64,000 bases of DNA from Bacteroidales bacterium (GCA_017449065.1 JAFSKF010000041.1:1-64000), one strand, 5' to 3'; counted from the stretch's first letter, positions 55,801 to 63,732 are shown. Made by a program: numbers and translations. Notes: generated by a model from the letters alone, not told the origin.

Positions 55801-58610
55801 TTGGCGGTATTCAGGATCCGTCCGCCCAAATCGTTGCCTCCATAGACATAGTCGCGAATGAAGGGGAAGCCATCCTTACCGATGTATGTTTCGGTATGTC
55901 CGAGGATATCGGCATTACAAGCGCCGGCAAAGGAGTTGAAGATTCGTCCGTTGCCTAAGTTGAGGATGCAGTTGCCTGCCACAGGACCCAGGAAACCTCC
56001 GCCATAGATAAACTCCGCTTCTGCGATATCCTCCGTCATGTTATTGATCTTCGAAACGCCGGAAATCGGTCCGCTCAAGTTGATGTAGGTGCTGTACTTT
56101 GGGTTGTATGAGTATTCAAATTTTCCAGTCGTTTCATTATAGGCATCCGATTGGCCAATAGCTCCTTCCTCGCTGCCACCGAATATCTGGAACACATAGC
56201 CACGTTTCAGGTTGATAGTTGCTGAACCCCAAATCTCTGTGTTCACACCCTTTCCTCCACCGAAGACATTGAGTGCTGAACCCAGTACATCCATTCCCTG
56301 CTCAGCCAGAATCACGCCGCTGTTCCGTTTGGTAATCTGATAGGAATCGTTGTCGTAAAGTTTGTCCTCGCCGGTTTCATCTTCTTTCACTTCGTCGAAA
56401 ACAACCTCTCGGTCGATGATAGAACTCTCTATATTGATGGTAATGTTGCCGTTGACAATGCCGCTATTGTAGCATCCGGCATAGATGTTACCACCCGACA
56501 GACGGCGGTCCAGATCTGCCGCTGTGCTGGTGACCGGACTTTCCGGCGTGGCACCGGTCGTGACAGGATCTACTTCTTCTCCGGTTGCAGCGCTGATGGT
56601 GTTCCAGATAAGTGCGGTATGCCCGGCATTCCATCGCTTAGGCCGTATCTTCAGTCCGCTGAAGTTCAGTTCGAGCTTGTCGCCATCGTCGTCAGCGTCA
56701 CCGGTGAGTCCGCCTTTGAATAGGGCGTTATAGTCGGAAGGTATCACAAAGGCGTTGTTGCAGCCTCCCACTACCTTGTTATATACGATGATCTTGTGCT
56801 GGAAGTTGATGACGGTTTTGCCTGCGCTTGTCATACTGCCTATGTTTCCGCCGCAGAACAGCGAACCGATGCGGGTAGAGTATTCTTCGTAGTCGGCAGG
56901 ATCACCGTTGGCTATTTCGTCGAACACAACACGAGGCATCAGATCCATAGCTACACCATCCATATAAGCTGCAAATTCAGTCGCATCGGTCAGATCCATC
57001 GAGTTGAAAGGTGTGCCATTGCTTGTGATGTCTGTGCGGCGAAAAGTGCGTAACACTCCTTCCGGTGTTTCTGTGGCGTCATTGCGTTCGTCGTAATTAA
57101 TCATCTCTTCGCCATTGTTGCCCAAGAACACGTTATCGGCAATCACATGAGAACCGACTTTCAGCTCTACCAGCGGTTTCTGTTTGATGGTCTTGAGCGT
57201 GGCACTGTTGCCGCCGCAGTAAACGGCACCGCCAATGACGGTAGGATTCTCATCGCTGTCGCCATTCAGGCGGATGGACACCTGTTCTGCATTGGGACGG
57301 AAATCGTTGAGGGCTTGAACCGAGGTCTTGCCTGTCGGTATGGTGTAGTAGAGATCACTATACACATCGTTACCGATCAGGTCGGCATTGTCGGTATAGG
57401 GGTAGGAACCGTTGCCACCGCCATAGACGTTGCCACGGATGCTGTGATAGACACCCACGGCATTGCCGCCATACACGCGGCCGGTAATGTCGTTACCGCC
57501 ATAGACGTTATTGATGTCGCCGCCACGCACCAGCACACGGGCTGACAGACCGGCAGGGAAGTTATAAATCTGATGGTTTTCACTGTCGTGCAACTGTATG
57601 TCGTTGGTAAGCAGATCCACGCCATTGCGTTGCGGACGCACGTCAGCCATACGACAGCCGCCATAGACGTTATCGACTTTAATGGTGGAATTGGCCATGA
57701 TTTCCAGCAGCAGGCCTTCGGGATTGGTCATTGAGCCTTGGTTTCCGCCGCTATAGAGGTTTCGCACCTGGCCGGCCTTCAGATACCACATCGGGCGGAT
57801 CTTCATTTCTGCCTTGTTGTTTCCGCCAAACAGCCGGCCAATCTGGAATGCATCGCTACTGGGGTATGACAAACCGGTATTGATGCCCATTTTCTCCCGA
57901 AAACGCGTGGCGGTCAGCAGTTCGCCCTCTCCTGCCGTAGTGATTCGGGTATCCTTGATGCTATTGACCACCCGACTGGGGTTGTTCAGGCAAATGACGG
58001 TATTTTCTGTTATCGTAGCGTTGTTGCCGCCGCCATAGGCATAGACAATCGAACCGCCGCAAATCTCCAGATAAGTCCGGGCCATTACAGGCTTGTCTTT
58101 GCCTTTATAGGGGCTGTCTTCAGAGGTGTAATCGTAGTCACCGTTACCGCCTCCGAACAGTTGTCCGATGTATATTTTCTGGGCATCTTCAGCCTCAGTG
58201 GTGACAGCCTCTTCACCTTCGCCTGTCGTTTCTGTCTTGGTGGAGAGTCGCACAAAGGCATTCCAGGTCGGATCAACCTGGTTTTCTGTGGCATGATGCA
58301 GTTCTGTAGGAATGGCGGCTGCGCTGCCTACGGTTCCTGCTATATCGTTGCCTCCGTATAGCTTGTCGATAATGATATACGAAGAGGCGTGCTCTCCGTC
58401 GATGTGCACAAAGGTGCTTCCTCCTACATTGGCCTGGCGGGCACCACCATAAACCTCATGAATATCTGCACCATAAACCGTTACTTGTGAGCTTCCCCCC
58501 AAATCGCCGGCATTACCGCCACCATAAACATTACCGCCAATTGTGATCTGTGCCTGCACCAGCGGAGCAGACATACAAAGCAGCAACAGTATGGTTATTA
58601 TCTTTCGCAT
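46851..58610 (-). CDS. Giant secreted VYGGG-repeat protein with T9SS sorting domain
   Basis: About 3919 residues from the ATG at 58610, which begins a signal peptide (MRKIITILLLLCMSAPLVQAQ-like). The frame stays open to 58664, but that part lies in the fimbrillin gene. Residues 25 to about 1830 hold dozens of VYGGG/IFGGG/YGG-A units. From about 1750 to 2900 a second repeat appears, with (A/I)-Y-x-V-x-x-x-x-x-x-G-x-x-x-x-G-x-x-(I/V)-x-x-x-x-Y-N-x-L-(P). A GLUG-like part follows (about 3120-3220). The last 65 residues (VCIYNLSGQIIAN, then GGVYMVRADGGRYQKKIAFK) fit a T9SS type A sorting domain. It is predicted to be on the cell surface or released. Adhesion or fibre formation is the best guess. 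Confidence 0.82.
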   Translation of the reverse strand: MRKIITILLLLCMSAPLVQAQITIGGNVYGGGNAGDLGGSSQVTVYGADIHEVYGGARQANVGGSTFVHIDGEHASSYIIIDKLYGGNDIAGTVGSAAAIPTELHHATENQVDPTWNAFVRLSTKTETTGEGEEAVTTEAEDAQKIYIGQLFGGGNGDYDYTSEDSPYKGKDKPVMARTYLEICGGSIVYAYGGGNNATITENTVICLNNPSRVVNSIKDTRITTAGEGELLTATRFREKMGINTGLSYPSSDAFQIGRLFGGNNKAEMKIRPMWYLKAGQVRNLYSGGNQGSMTNPEGLLLEIMANSTIKVDNVYGGCRMADVRPQRNGVDLLTNDIQLHDSENHQIYNFPAGLSARVLVRGGDINNVYGGNDITGRVYGGNAVGVYHSIRGNVYGGGNGSYPYTDNADLIGNDVYSDLYYTIPTGKTSVQALNDFRPNAEQVSIRLNGDSDENPTVIGGAVYCGGNSATLKTIKQKPLVELKVGSHVIADNVFLGNNGEEMINYDERNDATETPEGVLRTFRRTDITSNGTPFNSMDLTDATEFAAYMDGVAMDLMPRVVFDEIANGDPADYEEYSTRIGSLFCGGNIGSMTSAGKTVINFQHKIIVYNKVVGGCNNAFVIPSDYNALFKGGLTGDADDDGDKLELNFSGLKIRPKRWNAGHTALIWNTISAATGEEVDPVTTGATPESPVTSTAADLDRRLSGGNIYAGCYNSGIVNGNITINIESSIIDREVVFDEVKEDETGEDKLYDNDSYQITKRNSGVILAEQGMDVLGSALNVFGGGKGVNTEIWGSATINLKRGYVFQIFGGSEEGAIGQSDAYNETTGKFEYSYNPKYSTYINLSGPISGVSKINNMTEDIAEAEFIYGGGFLGPVAGNCILNLGNGRIFNSFAGACNADILGHTETYIGKDGFPFIRDYVYGGNDLGGRILNTANFNSRLRNDAVRAKVSNSDMLNASAYIEYVKGRVEKIFGGAYGVYNYKNDHYRAYFDADGHAKTGYYKPFLGNAFINFRPEDTNNPLNTIQQIYGAGQGYLGEEEEDLMQQSSYILIDVPQTMTTYQGTEIFGAGECGGVGMGVDLSGENPDYDKASAIIDLLSGHFKAVYGGSYMEGVTRRTEINVPEGSTFRCSNIFGGAYGLYNEYACDVYESNVNWSSSDAIVGGYRTGIYGGNNNCRRTLYSKVNINAPVYYDKTNNYYATVYGAGYGKDTWSQYTEVNLNNGAQLYEVYGGGQLGLVMNKKSVDAWKAETDAAAEAAYTAEHTLWEADPEKETKPEPQAPKPINLSLGGGYTDNGLNNALATYKYNTNVHINQGALVSGYMYNGALSGAYAYGGGLGDTLVVNTGDVHGTTYIGLFGGKVVKDIYAAGTVGSVNNKYNVATDDFDNPFIATTNAYIEGGTARNVYGGGWKGSVGHHAGAINATTTGDILGETNVIIGKLDGTDFINGIPSIERNAYGGGEGGAVFGKTHITLNKGYIGYRFFKEKADLEHTGTDTLTYIQDGTGENAGYYQEKLNDETWTGDGTNRLYDSGCIFGGGYIDNSSVDTTNVKMFGGHVRNALFGGGEIAAIGRGIIHASGVDNSIRKLKGIYKAGKTLVELYEGNVHRNVFGGGRGYNNLGDGGTLYSDGYVFGQTEVHIFGGTVGTAKELLLENGNIFGGGDIGYVYSAYDPGDGSVAIGQKDGVRYDDNWEGYYYKRKGGSYNENGIYVHPEDPANPETLADLAGWELDDGEYILTEDCKVLIEPHCKVLSPVTINDSAYLAGQYVTTEDLNTMGNKNADSIRWSKLDPSGIIIFNAVFAGGNTSSGSSAVYANTTTVFGNATASIHDVYHRDFITLGTGRTGGLYGDGNLTFVDGYRGLNITNYGTDYYTIAPEITIAQYDSLPDREAAYYQLKYKCIKECTDKDGTTYHTEEESSRASTLTIDDLLTLFENITDNGTPILVTNEKGETVPNEDYWEENGVCSIYAGRLMNSIQRSDFCGVFGSRMVMEGAQDRVPEIVDHTNYTINRVREVSLNKQLSVIPADLVLKKGATPIHTDPLEYRPEDYVDQQKACHGNYFGIYSIVNYLGALSSDVHFRPDEDIRVTDNSDTNTYGPEIEEDEDGNKIYLDEEKTQPKYVGDDLTYYDWKKKYFKERKRNNGTSLNKVALASGVYLELTTEKVQGTDLDLYEKDWGYITGVIELDLINVQPGIGGGFVYAKNEHRECTYTPHKHSTLTALNQDAITRKDFTYDGDTVEWETSGNFVHSTQIIIDDCYNISGKYSGDDAVPAHYWFIKGSVYVYDQYISAYTGAPNAYSESVDIPLTITAASHGTMKLLNVMPNRYAFYSAPGVRLEKGKKMVINDVEYRQNDPIDYWNWYLLTKSEQDLFVEETYVTSAECKIGDKTFPADSVLLPIDYQTLKDVNDSVYHVAMERNVAFDFVFRSSNNLSHNSGYILTYKVNNPTDWNTWYTMVESTGSEKNQTGGNGYEDGPTYHLKGETGGVFGQRQYKESNLISKEVYDTYQNIVTNHESDIPEGQAIFQSAYIVTKDYISGDTRLHTGSTVPADKAALMEDYVEPAYICTTTIPLSKTEFIYVNTRMTLSEKQDYYDRFYKDGAGTAAEKRIAKEIEESIVPAYYCTSEGLYGGDYYESGKNYRGLAVWCSMSKDDRSHFTFNYDALDLLIDPRYSKDPYSDNVIHGEGQKYQYDAAAGTLTAAEANPAGYSLTKPVDYTATYKGNATTTHNGVKLQNGKEYPREDYEKLPNEKRHFAPIEVKEAGAIYVVNNSFQIGNSPYAVGTVISSSSFNSLGTSDLGNITTLNFSADQVGKTFYFCRESYKVGEHTEGVSVTNASVAGSETGTFAVGDSVPIGLVISSDNYNDLPNRQIDFTIHGIAPTETSTLYVSRESDIFDLSKEKIITVVYQYDYEESDMTGAHVTTISERHVINIHLQFKSGIPSVEDIKAPQIVLPGTFVGIREPHVTPGAYEVTGGGWKLFEKISEAESHVNGIEYTPTFDPLYWYQDGYYLAYYAKTYLGETYSNHVQVKVANYHDLKKVLEDKEHHYYIDNKDVKRDSKIYINDAAHGAEQLKQFFDLSVLEDTSKVVTDGVVTSGALTGHTLLNEYVKAGQHLEFFMHTNVSHTGDWASIGDSKNCFAGILHGDGYHIDGLNHSLFGKLCGNVYNLGVTGSFTSAGVADTGDGYVENCWIKTSATDVDAGTRAVFGNPTASYGKKIVNCYYPQELNYNTTDNGRGLARPMPLSAFRNGTVAYNLNGFYLFKRYNDKMTTSGTEYLCYSLDDNGDLSAPQMKYYAANPTYCSSGVEGDYLAGGYVEDRYTDGDFRYADGTIPENTDSRLLTDGDGVSHFYPIWPDDYIYFGQMLTYNWNEQNPHQDVPSHIVKNSGRLSKSDESNRIYRAPAYYQSKVMNVAHFNPSVNLVAYSKPKTSNDTNLYPAYPNMTAIDFAGHNDNTWTLGRASESSSAGADMFYLPLLDQSGITKITNRDESPNLLVYAPSEETDEKTYEVLTEYFTDPSFDDCYDDSDPYRRVASAPYWTVFGHLVQSDLTATSDHLLLDKKDFNCPISYRFVDGKRMWYQRTPDLFVSLNKGWETVSLPFTSELVSTQTKGEITHFYSGSRTVGKNGAKIGHEYWLREYKGKSSESGDVFSASFSYPTAAGSDKQTDNTFLWDYYYYSKNTQKDANTDTYQTYYETGRELAAYPLLATACPYIVGFPGKTYYEFDLSGEWKAQNTSTPAPLQVEKQTISFVSVPDITVQVSDDELTATVSDGYCFVPNYMSKVTNGYLMNSDGSRFETTPEGGSAATPFRPYFVADPASQAPARTILFCNNDAPSEFGEEEEPEDEISEERLTFSIRKHRISVTSTLRHAADVCIYNLSGQIIANFIIQPGETINTELTSGGVYMVRADGGRYQKKIAFK

Positions 58611-58626
58611 ATATCTTTTCTTCAGT

Positions 58627-59619
58627 TCATTCCACCACAAAAGGCGGATTGTCCAAATCGGCATCCGACAGCACGTAGAGATACGAAGGATCCACCGTGA
58701 TCAGGAGCGTGCGGTCCTCACCCCGCTGCAGTTCGTTCAAGGGCTCGGCCAGTTTGTTGGTGGCAGTCCGTTCTGCTATCTTATTGCCTTGTTTGTCATA
58801 TACATCGTATTCCGTCACCAGCAACAGGTTCCCAAGCAGCGAGGGAGCGGGTATCAGGTATGCTCCGCCCACTGCGGTTGCCAATGTCGTCAGGTTCTGT
58901 TCTTCGTTTTTGATGGTCAGGAGGCATTCGTCTGTCTCTGTGACGCTGTAGCCTACGCTGCTGATTCCCACTTCGTCGGTCAGCGTGATATCTGCGGCAA
59001 CCTGACTGGCATTGGCTATTTTCAGTTTCATGCGCTTGATTCTGATGGAGCGCACCGTATTGTAATCGGTTCCGACTTTCATGCGGAACTCCACATGACT
59101 CAGCAGGTGGTCGAAGAACAGGTTGATGTAGTTTTGTCGGTTGCTGGCATATAAAAAGGAGAAGTTTCCTCGTGTGGCAGCCGTTTTGTCTTCTGCATCG
59201 TCTGTCTGACGGATACCGGTTAGGATACAATAGTCCTGCTCTGTGATAGGCTGCAGGCCTTGTAAGTGAAGCACGGCTTCATCGTCGCTGACAGAGGAGA
59301 GACTGCTGCTCAGCAAGCCGTCATCGGGCATATAGCCGTACATCTGATAGGTTCGGGAGCCTGATTTCAGTTTCAGCTGAGTGCTCCATGCTGACTCGTC
59401 CGAGTATTGGAACAAGCCTTCTGTAGTGGTGCTCCCGTAAGCCAGGATTACCTTAATGTCACCCAAGGCGGCATCGCTTGATGCAGCACGTGTCAGCCCG
59501 ACCATCTGCACGGGAGCATCCGACAGCTGTGCATCCGGCTCTGCATTTTCATCTGCAGAACAGGCTGTCAGCAGCATCGCTGCGCCAATGATTCGGATGA
59601 TATGGGTCAAATGCTTCAT
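58627..59619 (-). CDS. Fimbrillin-family lipoprotein
   Basis: 330 residues, lipobox LTAC with Cys20. The layout fits the fimbrillin / Mfa-like fold: an N-terminal strand region with GLTRAASSDAALGDIKVILAYG, followed by LQGLQPITEQDYCILTGI. The hallmark middle segment INLFFDHLLSHVEFRMKVG (about 170-188) matches the F-x-H-x-L-x-(K/R)-V pattern common to the family. It would be a pilin subunit or accessory subunit polymerised by donor-strand exchange. It is 16 bases before the giant gene and 3 bases after the upstream subunit gene. Confidence 0.78.
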   Translation of the reverse strand: MKHLTHIIRIIGAAMLLTACSADENAEPDAQLSDAPVQMVGLTRAASSDAALGDIKVILAYGSTTTEGLFQYSDESAWSTQLKLKSGSRTYQMYGYMPDDGLLSSSLSSVSDDEAVLHLQGLQPITEQDYCILTGIRQTDDAEDKTAATRGNFSFLYASNRQNYINLFFDHLLSHVEFRMKVGTDYNTVRSIRIKRMKLKIANASQVAADITLTDEVGISSVGYSVTETDECLLTIKNEEQNLTTLATAVGGAYLIPAPSLLGNLLLVTEYDVYDKQGNKIAERTATNKLAEPLNELQRGEDRTLLITVDPSYLYVLSDADLDNPPFVVE

Positions 59620-59622
59620 GCT

Positions 59623-60846
59623 TTACCAGTTATAGAATTCGTAGTCTTCTTCTACCTGCTTCCAGGGTGCCACGGTAGCTGCCACCACTTGCAGTTTGGC
59701 TTGTGCCAGATAGGCATAAACTGTCCAAATGTGATTGCGCGAGAAGCCGCCGTCATCTGTCATACGGAACGTGGAGGTCTGCTCGTCTCCATTGCCAACC
59801 CGGTATTTGATTTCGCCTTGCAGCATTTGGTCGCTTTCGCGCAGGAAGAACGTGCGTTGAGTGATATTGCCGTTGGCAGCCGCTTCGTCCAACAATTGTT
59901 CATACGCCTGCGGTTCCAGTTCCTCGTTTCCCCAGGCATAGGCGACCGGATCAGCATTTGCTGCCACTTCTCCGATTGTTTCGTCCAGTAGTTCCGGTGT
60001 GGATGTTTCATATCCGCTTGCCGTCTTGATATGGCAGGTCTGCCGGTCGTAGGGGGCATCGTCGGACATGAAGAGATACTGTGCCAGGGGAATCATGCCG
60101 CTGTTCAGTTTGATACTGGTGATTTGCAGCTCCTCTCCGCTTGTCTGCCGGGAGAAAGCGAAGCGTATTTTCGATAGGGTGCGCACCAGCGTCACAGTGG
60201 CAATTTCTCCGCTGTTGTCCAACCGAAGCACCGGAGCAGCGCCTGCAACGGGCTGGTTGCGTAGCACTCCGGACATAGGCAGGCCTGCATCAGTAGGGAC
60301 TACCGTTACAGGTGCAGTCAAACCGAAAGGATCTGCTTCCGTTTTTTCTATCAGAGCTTCTTCTAATGTAGCTTGCGAGGTCTGATGATCCAAAGTCAGG
60401 TTGCAATTGGCGGCTGACACATTGGCAGTCACATAGACATCGACGTTCTCCCGACTTGCTTCCGCAGTTTCAGCATACGTTTCGTCAACGGTCAGTTGTA
60501 AGACCTCATAGCCGTCGCCTGTGCTGAGTGCTGAGGATTCGGAGGAGGAGAAATAGCTAATGAGCTGATGGGAATCGTGAGTAAACACCCATATCTGAAG
60601 CAGATAGATGTCTGCCTCATGTCCGATGGGGTCGATGTCTCCCACATAGGCTCTGGTCGGTACCTCTGTTTGTGGCGTATGAACGTAAACATACAGCAGG
60701 GTCGGTTGATTGTCGGGCTTCTCGGTAGGTGTCTGAATATCGTCACCCGATGAGCAGGCAGTCAGGCAAAGCATCAGCAGCAACAGCATTCTGCTTAGGA
60801 TGCTGCCGCTATGGCTGGGGATGATATGTTTGTCTGTCTGCTTCAT
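59623..60846 (-). CDS. Fimbrial subunit-like lipoprotein (Mfa/Fim type)
   Basis: 407 residues. The signal peptide has a long polar n-region and lipobox LTAC with Cys31. N-terminal RAYVGDIDPIGHEADIYLLQIWVF fits the start of type V fimbrial subunits after proteolytic processing at an Arg. The body has TVTLVRTLSKIRFAFSRQ and the C-terminal NHIWTVYAYLAQAKLQVVA with W-K-Q, as in FimC- or Mfa-like accessory subunits. It starts 6 bases after the upstream gene, in an evident operon. Confidence 0.78.
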   Translation of the reverse strand: MKQTDKHIIPSHSGSILSRMLLLLMLCLTACSSGDDIQTPTEKPDNQPTLLYVYVHTPQTEVPTRAYVGDIDPIGHEADIYLLQIWVFTHDSHQLISYFSSSESSALSTGDGYEVLQLTVDETYAETAEASRENVDVYVTANVSAANCNLTLDHQTSQATLEEALIEKTEADPFGLTAPVTVVPTDAGLPMSGVLRNQPVAGAAPVLRLDNSGEIATVTLVRTLSKIRFAFSRQTSGEELQITSIKLNSGMIPLAQYLFMSDDAPYDRQTCHIKTASGYETSTPELLDETIGEVAANADPVAYAWGNEELEPQAYEQLLDEAAANGNITQRTFFLRESDQMLQGEIKYRVGNGDEQTSTFRMTDDGGFSRNHIWTVYAYLAQAKLQVVAATVAPWKQVEEDYEFYNW

Positions 60847-60852
60847 TTTGCT

Positions 60853-62565
60853 TTAGAATAATATTTCGTCGGGAGTAGTAGCCACCCATTTGGGCACCAA
60901 TTGTATGCCCAGTTCGAGACGGGGAGAAAGCAGGTTGGGCACTACGTTGTAGGCTTTGCCCAAACCGGTAACTTTCATGTTCAGCTTAGTCGTATAGTCT
61001 TGCGTAAACACGCGGTCTCGGATGTCTGATCGGGGGTCGGTCTTGAAATCTTCCGGATCTAACTCACCTGCCAGATAGAATCTGGTGTTGCGGTAAACGA
61101 TGCCTTCCAATCCGATGAAATCCGTGTTGCTACCGTTCAGAAACTCCAGTACCACCGGCACTTTTTTGTGATCGTAGCTCTGCAGCACCAGCGTATTGGT
61201 TGCTTGGGCGGCATCGTTGGATGAACTGAGATAAAAATACTCATTGTTCGAGGCTCCGTTGGTTTTCACCTGCGAATCGTAAACAAACTTCATGTCTGCT
61301 TCCGAATAGACAGGATAGGTGCTGGTGGGAGCGAAGTCGAATCCGACGGGCAGTTGTCCGCCAATGATGATGCCTGTCAGGGGGAAGGAAGTGGCACCCA
61401 CCGTCACGCTGGTACCTTTAGCGTCGGTCAGCGTGGCATTGTCCGTTTTCTTCAGTATGATCTGGGCATGAGCCACACCATACTGCATGGGATCCTTGAT
61501 AGCGATTGCCGTCGTGTTGGAACTGACGGTTCCGTTGGGATATTCGTAGTCGGAAAGCACTTCCGACCAGGCTCTGTTGGTATAGGAATCCTCATGTTTG
61601 CCGGTAGTCGAAGTGTAGATGCGGCTGTTGCAGTAGTAGTAGATTTCAGCCGGATAGGCAAAGCGGTCGATGCCATTGATGTCGGCAAGGGTAGTGGTTG
61701 TGATTTGTGGCTGAAAAGCCGTACCTGTCCAGCGGATAACGGCTGCTCCGTCGGGTAAACCGATGTTCGCGGGGAAACCGTCCCACTCTTCATTGTATTT
61801 ATCGGTTTCCGTTATAATGGCTTCGCGGATGGCATCGTCGTCACCGGTCAGCGACAATTGGTTCAGTTGCGTCTTCAGCGCCTGTGTGAAAGCCTTGACG
61901 TTGGAGGCAGATCCGGGCAGCACATCACCGTCACCCTCTGTTTCCATCCGGTGAATGAAGTTCAGATACATAATGCTCAAGGTGGCATTGGGTGCATCCT
62001 TCCACGAAACACCGTTTCCTTTCGCATTGGCGATGTCGGTCATATAGGCTGCCAAGGCTGAGGCTGTCGGGTGGATGCCTGTTGCAATCGGTTCGAGTGA
62101 GAATCGGGTGTCCTTGGGAGCCATATCAGCAGGAAAGGTTTCGACAATAGAACCGTTGACGGCTTTATCGACCGAAATACGGGGTGCACGTCCGTAGCAC
62201 AGAAACGAACACACTCCTGCCATAAGTTCGCAGTTTTCGTAATAGTAGTAGGCTTGCGAATCGACAGGCTTGCTGCCGGTGCCAAAGATCTGAAAGGCTT
62301 TGGGCATATCGTCCGATCCGATCTTCCCGGCTACGGCAAAAGGAACGATACGTTGCATTTCGATGCTGCGATAGGCTTCACCTTCCGCCTGCACCACAGC
62401 GCTACTCATGCGAGTGCTTTGGTTCGACCTTGTGACAGCAAACGCAATGTCAGCAACAGCAGATGTCTTTTCTTGTAACAACTGTTGTTGCTGCTCGTCT
62501 TCCTTGCATCCTGTCAGCATCAAGACAGGCAGCAGAAGTGCAATGCTATGGGCGAAATGTCTCAA
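60853..62565 (-). CDS. Mfa1-like fimbrial subunit lipoprotein
   Basis: 570 residues, lipobox LTGC with Cys20. The C-terminal segment RDRVFTQDYTTKLNMKV then NVVPNLLSPRLELGIQLVPKW is characteristic of large fimbrial subunits (FimA/Mfa1 class). The same tail pattern appears in the truncated protein at the window's right edge. Type V pili of Bacteroidales are built from such subunits after lipid-signal removal and Arg-specific cleavage; an Arg-rich MVTR-like site is visible (FAVTRSNQST, about 45-55). It may be the main or an accessory subunit. Confidence 0.78.
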   Translation of the reverse strand: MRHFAHSIALLLPVLMLTGCKEDEQQQQLLQEKTSAVADIAFAVTRSNQSTRMSSAVVQAEGEAYRSIEMQRIVPFAVAGKIGSDDMPKAFQIFGTGSKPVDSQAYYYYENCELMAGVCSFLCYGRAPRISVDKAVNGSIVETFPADMAPKDTRFSLEPIATGIHPTASALAAYMTDIANAKGNGVSWKDAPNATLSIMYLNFIHRMETEGDGDVLPGSASNVKAFTQALKTQLNQLSLTGDDDAIREAIITETDKYNEEWDGFPANIGLPDGAAVIRWTGTAFQPQITTTTLADINGIDRFAYPAEIYYYCNSRIYTSTTGKHEDSYTNRAWSEVLSDYEYPNGTVSSNTTAIAIKDPMQYGVAHAQIILKKTDNATLTDAKGTSVTVGATSFPLTGIIIGGQLPVGFDFAPTSTYPVYSEADMKFVYDSQVKTNGASNNEYFYLSSSNDAAQATNTLVLQSYDHKKVPVVLEFLNGSNTDFIGLEGIVYRNTRFYLAGELDPEDFKTDPRSDIRDRVFTQDYTTKLNMKVTGLGKAYNVVPNLLSPRLELGIQLVPKWVATTPDEILF

Positions 62566-62596
62566 TTCGTTTCTTAAATTACTATAAATAGGTTTT

Positions 62597-62610
62597 CGTA
62601 CGCGCGCGTA
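62597..62610. repeat. Alternating purine-pyrimidine palindrome (possible Z-DNA site)
   Basis: TACGCGCGCGTA (62599-62610) is a perfect 12-bp palindrome with strict purine-pyrimidine alternation, extended to CGTACGCGCGCGTA. It sits between two fimbrial genes, next to a heptamer repeat. Confidence 0.6.
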
Positions 62611-62619
62611 AGGAATCCG

Positions 62620-62675
62620 TAATTTGTAATTTGTAATCCGTAATCGGTAATTTGTAATTAGTAATTCGTAATCAG
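62620..62675. repeat. Heptamer tandem repeat TAATNNG (eight units) between fimbrial genes
   Basis: Eight consecutive 7-base units TAAT-NN-G (TTG, TTG, CCG, CGG, TTG, TAG, TCG, CAG at the last three positions) fill 62620-62675. GAATCCG just before is a possible ninth. The first four and the last base are fixed and the two between vary. The run lies in the 126-base gap between the Mfa2-like gene and the 570-residue subunit gene. Confidence 0.9.
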
Positions 62676-62691
62676 AAATTACATAATTTCT

Positions 62692-63732
62692 TTACAGTTC
62701 CGGATTATAGTTGCTGCCATTGTTCCAATCGAGGGTTACGCTGACACCCACCGTGCTGTCGTAGGGTCGGACGGCACCATCGCTGTCGAGTTCTCCTTTG
62801 ATAACTTTCAGATCTCCGGCTTTCAGCGGTTTGTCGATATCCATGACAGTTTCGGTGATTGAGCCGTCTGTCTTGGTAAGATACACCTTGAACTGCCAAA
62901 GCGTGTTGCTGGCGGCTCGCGATGCATCCCTCGAGGGGAAGTTGACCGAGCAGAAGCATTTCAGCTCGTTGGTTGTCTGCACCTCTTCCGCCTTGATGAG
63001 CGGAGGCGTATCCGAATAGATGTAGGTGCTGTCGCTGATGAGGAAGGCATCGGCAAAGCCTGTGGCATAGACCTTCAGGTCGCTATAGTTCAGCCCTTTG
63101 GGGTCGATTACCAGCGATGCAGCGCTGTTGGCCATAAACAAACGGACATTGAATGTCTGATTGACATTTCCCAGCACCTCCATAGGCTGTCGTGCGGTGA
63201 ACAGACCTGTGGTGTGCGAAGGAAGGATTCCGGCTGCTACACCTAAGGCAGAACCGTCGGACGTCAGGTCGGTTTCCTGTCGAAGCGTTGCCGAGTAGCT
63301 TTCTCCGTCGTCGGCAAGGCTTACCACATCGTTGTTCTTGATATTTGCCACTGCCAGATGCAGATATTTGCGCATAGGCAGAGTGAGGTCGTAGGTCGTC
63401 TGGTTGGCATTGATAATGTCCTGAACATGTTCCAGGCGGCTCAAGCTTCCTTCAGTATCGTAGAACGAGAGATCTACGTCGTGGGCAAAGTCGCTGAAGA
63501 TATCTTTCAGATGAGTTTCCAATACGCCTGCCACGCTCATTTCGGTTATCGTGGTCAGTTGGGTTTGCAACTCCGTGGTCATATTGGTCACCAGCTTCAG
63601 CTGGTAATCCATCTGAAACTGCTGTGCGTCGTTGCAATCCGACAGATCCTCATCAATGACGGAACATCCTGCCGTCAGCCAACAGGCTGACAGCAAGAGT
63701 CCTATCATGGAAGTATATCTTCTTGTCTTCAC
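62692..63732 (-). CDS. Mfa2/FimB-like fimbrial anchor lipoprotein
   Basis: 346 residues, lipobox TAGC with Cys23. Directly after comes SVIDEDLSDC, the hallmark N-terminus of FimB/Mfa2 proteins. The protein then has the expected two beta-sandwich halves. In P. gingivalis this protein caps the base of the pilus, holding it on the cell and limiting its length. It starts 12 bases after the truncated upstream subunit gene, matching the mfa1-mfa2 order. Confidence 0.85.
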   Translation of the reverse strand: MKTRRYTSMIGLLLSACWLTAGCSVIDEDLSDCNDAQQFQMDYQLKLVTNMTTELQTQLTTITEMSVAGVLETHLKDIFSDFAHDVDLSFYDTEGSLSRLEHVQDIINANQTTYDLTLPMRKYLHLAVANIKNNDVVSLADDGESYSATLRQETDLTSDGSALGVAAGILPSHTTGLFTARQPMEVLGNVNQTFNVRLFMANSAASLVIDPKGLNYSDLKVYATGFADAFLISDSTYIYSDTPPLIKAEEVQTTNELKCFCSVNFPSRDASRAASNTLWQFKVYLTKTDGSITETVMDIDKPLKAGDLKVIKGELDSDGAVRPYDSTVGVSVTLDWNNGSNYNPEL

